Source: Pseudomonadota bacterium
GTDB lineage: Bacteria > Pseudomonadota > Alphaproteobacteria > Rhizobiales > Rhizobiaceae
Reading direction: 5' to 3'
Assembly (NCBI GenBank): GCA_023451915.1
Contig: JAEXXS010000162.1
Coordinates: 1 to 5,958 of the forward strand
DNA: 5,958 nt
Shown: in pieces, positions 4,451-5,958 of the stretch
Position numbering within the stretch: the first letter of the stretch is position 1
How the letters are laid out: each line of letters opens with the position of its first letter
Notes under the pieces: generated by a model
The model's input: only the letters and a program-made list of their open reading frames with translations
What the model was told of the DNA's origin: nothing
Databases searched by the model: none
Made by a program: the position numbers and the translations under genes

Positions 4451-5632
4451 TCATTTTTTCGTGGGCTTTGCCACGATCCGCAATAGCCCATAGCCGAATA
4501 TGGCGGAGAGGGCGGAACCCGCCAGCACGCCGATTTTCGTTTCCGTCTGCATGAGATCGGATGGGAAGGACAAAAGCCCGATGAAGATGCTCATGGTAAA
4601 ACCGATGCCGCATAATATGGCGACGCCATAAAGCTGGACCCAGCTCGCGCCCATCGGCTTTTGCGCAAGGCCGGTCTTAATGGCCAGCCACGCCGCGCCG
4701 AACACGCCAAGCTGCTTGCCCACGAAAAGCCCGAGCAGGATGCCCAGCGTCAGCGTGTCGCCAAATACCGAACCATCAAGGCCGCTAAACGAAATGCCCG
4801 CATTGGCAAAGCCGAAAATCGGCACGATGATGAAGGCAACCGGCTTTGCCAGCGCATGTTCGAGGATGTGGAGCGGCGAACTCATGTCGTCGGGCTTGCC
4901 GGGCGCGACTTTCAGCGGGATCATCAGCGCGGTCACGACACCGGCCACGGTGGCATGAACACCGGAATTGAGCACGAAGAACCACAAAATCGCGCCGCCG
5001 ACCAGATAGGGCAAAAGCTTCATCACGCCCATGCGGTTCATCGCGAAAAGCGCAATCGCGGTAACGAAAGCCCCGCCCAGATAGGGCATCGAGATTTCCG
5101 CTGTATAGAAAATGGCGATGATGACCACAGCGGCCAGATCGTCGAGAATGGCGAGCGTCGCCAGAAAGACCTTGAGGCTCGACGGCACGCGCGAGCCGAG
5201 CAGCGACAGGACGCCGAGCGCAAAGGCGATATCGGTTGCCGAGGGCACTGCCCAGCCGCGCACCTTATCGGCGTCGTGAAAATTCAGCGCCGCGAAGATG
5301 ATCGCAGGCAAGATCACGCCGCCTGCTGCGGCAATGCCCGGCAGCATCCGGTTTGGCCAGCTGGCAAGCTGCCCGTCGATGAATTCGCGCTTGATCTCCA
5401 GCCCGACAAGCAGGAAAAACACCGCCATCAAGGCGTCATTGATCCAGTGCGCGATGCTCAACGGGCCGATATAGACGTGAAGCGCATCGAAATAGATTTG
5501 CGAGAGCGGTGAATTGGCCACGATGAGCGCAAGCGCCGCCGCTGCCATCAGCACAAGGCCACCGGCAACCTCGCTATCCAGAAAGCGTCGCAGAACGGAT
5601 ACGGGGCGAGCGGAATTTGGACTGTGGTTCAT
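4451..5632 (-). CDS. nhaA: Na+/H+ antiporter NhaA
   Basis: NhaA is an inner-membrane antiporter that expels one Na+ (or Li+) in exchange for two H+, supporting pH and salt homeostasis. The 393-aa protein is close to the 388 aa of E. coli NhaA and has about twelve hydrophobic helices. Key family motifs are intact: GLEIKREFIDGQL (77-89) with E79; VPSATDIAFALGVLSLLGSR (129-148) with D134; LAILDDLAAVV (160-170) with D164 and D165, matching the E. coli ion-binding Asp163/164; and VGKQLGV (304-310) with K306, matching Lys300. The ATG at 5632 is chosen because AAGGAG (5637-5642) lies 4 nt upstream and the N-terminus then aligns with the family; a longer in-frame extension has none of the family's features. 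It starts 20 bp after the stop of the monooxygenase-fold gene and is probably co-transcribed with it. A strong terminator follows. Confidence 0.97.
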   Translation of the reverse strand: MNHSPNSARPVSVLRRFLDSEVAGGLVLMAAAALALIVANSPLSQIYFDALHVYIGPLSIAHWINDALMAVFFLLVGLEIKREFIDGQLASWPNRMLPGIAAAGGVILPAIIFAALNFHDADKVRGWAVPSATDIAFALGVLSLLGSRVPSSLKVFLATLAILDDLAAVVIIAIFYTAEISMPYLGGAFVTAIALFAMNRMGVMKLLPYLVGGAILWFFVLNSGVHATVAGVVTALMIPLKVAPGKPDDMSSPLHILEHALAKPVAFIIVPIFGFANAGISFSGLDGSVFGDTLTLGILLGLFVGKQLGVFGAAWLAIKTGLAQKPMGASWVQLYGVAILCGIGFTMSIFIGLLSFPSDLMQTETKIGVLAGSALSAIFGYGLLRIVAKPTKK

Positions 5633-5652
5633 CGGTCTCCTTAAAGAATCGA

Positions 5653-5958
5653 TCAGGTGATTTGCGGCGCATCCACTTCGTAGAGCACGAGGTCGCGGTC
5701 GGTGATGCCGAGGGTCGGCCATGTCGAACGCCAAGCGGCAATGTGCCCGGAGGCAAAATGTTTGTCCAGCGAAGCCCGGTCCAGCCAAAGCTCTTTTACA
5801 TGGATAAGGCCGGGATCGAGAATGTCAGTTGCATAGGAATATTCGATGCAGCCCGCCTCGGCGCGGCTTGCCTCGATCATGCGCTGCATGGCAGGCCGCG
5901 CTTCATTCAAATTCGCAGCAGGCAGCCGAACGGTTCCGACGATAAGCAGCACGGGTTT
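5653..5958 (-). CDS. Antibiotic biosynthesis monooxygenase (ABM) domain protein, 5' end at or beyond window edge
   Basis: The protein is about 100 aa with one ABM fold, the small ferredoxin-like dimeric domain found in YgiN-type quinol monooxygenases and related proteins. LLIVGTVRL (2-10 from the GTG) is the first strand. The segment MQRMIEASRAEAGCIEYSYA is the helix-strand with the usual R-x-E-x-GC-x-x-Y/F pattern. HVKELWLDRASLDKHFASGH (about 51-70) gives the E-x-W and helix with His typical of the domain. The last strand is LVLYEVD. A GTG at 5952 could be the start, but the frame stays open to the edge (KPVLLIVG), so the true start may lie outside; no ribosome binding site can be judged. 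No cofactor-binding motif is expected in this family. The substrate is unknown, and proximity to nhaA suggests co-transcription without explaining a shared role. Confidence 0.85.
   Translation of the reverse strand, partial: KPVLLIVGTVRLPAANLNEARPAMQRMIEASRAEAGCIEYSYATDILDPGLIHVKELWLDRASLDKHFASGHIAAWRSTWPTLGITDRDLVLYEVDAPQIT

Noticed and set aside
4661..5512. Plus-strand open frame of 283 codons opposite nhaA
   Set aside because: Its translation is rich in Arg, His, Gln and Glu with no domain, as expected for the complement of a hydrophobic GC-rich membrane protein gene. The opposite strand encodes an unmistakable NhaA.
1..5958. CRISPR array, insertion sequence, phage or toxin-antitoxin module
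   Set aside because: No regularly spaced direct repeats, terminal inverted repeats with a transposase, integrase motifs or toxin-antitoxin-like gene pair are visible. The twin small genes both carry signal peptides and are similar to each other, unlike a toxin-antitoxin pair.

Overview
The window looks like chromosomal DNA from an alphaproteobacterium of the order Rhizobiales. The Brucella/Ochrobactrum group is the best guess, from the style of the proteins and the GC-rich coding sequence set against a short AT-rich intergenic island. This is recognition by eye, not a database match. Nothing mobile is visible: no insertion sequence, transposase, integrase, CRISPR array, tRNA or rRNA.

Layout from left to right. 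Positions 1-442 (minus) hold the N-terminal part of a PA0069-type radical SAM protein, related to SplB/spore photoproduct lyase, cut by the window edge. It is divergent from a short glycosyltransferase-2-like gene at 618-1127 (plus). Their shared 175-bp intergenic region carries an exact GAAC-N7-GAAC element (553-567), the form of the alphaproteobacterial LexA (SOS) box. A perfect 12-bp-stem bidirectional terminator (1141-1168) closes the glycosyltransferase-like gene against the converging minus-strand genes. Two tandem minus-strand genes (1200-1430 and 1625-1864) encode very similar small exported proteins of 76 and 79 aa. The roughly 190 bp between them contains several hairpins. An AT-rich gene-free stretch of 401 bp (1865-2265) follows.

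All remaining genes are on the minus strand. ispE (2266-3174), an MEP-pathway kinase of isoprenoid synthesis, lies 15 bp downstream of a 61-aa membrane-anchored protein gene (3190-3375). A good sigma70-like promoter for that pair overlaps the stop codon of the gene before it. That gene (3461-4345) is a short S49 (SppA/SohB-like) serine peptidase that starts at TTG. A strong intrinsic terminator (4401-4442) separates it from nhaA (4451-5632), a Na+/H+ antiporter gene. nhaA follows a small antibiotic-biosynthesis-monooxygenase-fold gene (5653 to the right edge) by 20 bp and is probably co-transcribed with it.

Most of the window is ordinary housekeeping sequence. The parts that deserve attention are the SOS-box-like element in front of a DNA-repair-photolyase-like radical SAM gene, the twin secreted microproteins with their AT-rich upstream region, the glycosyltransferase-like protein lacking an obvious DXD motif, and the operator-like palindromes in the promoter ahead of ispE. 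I do not see clear evidence of a new multi-gene defence or metabolic system.
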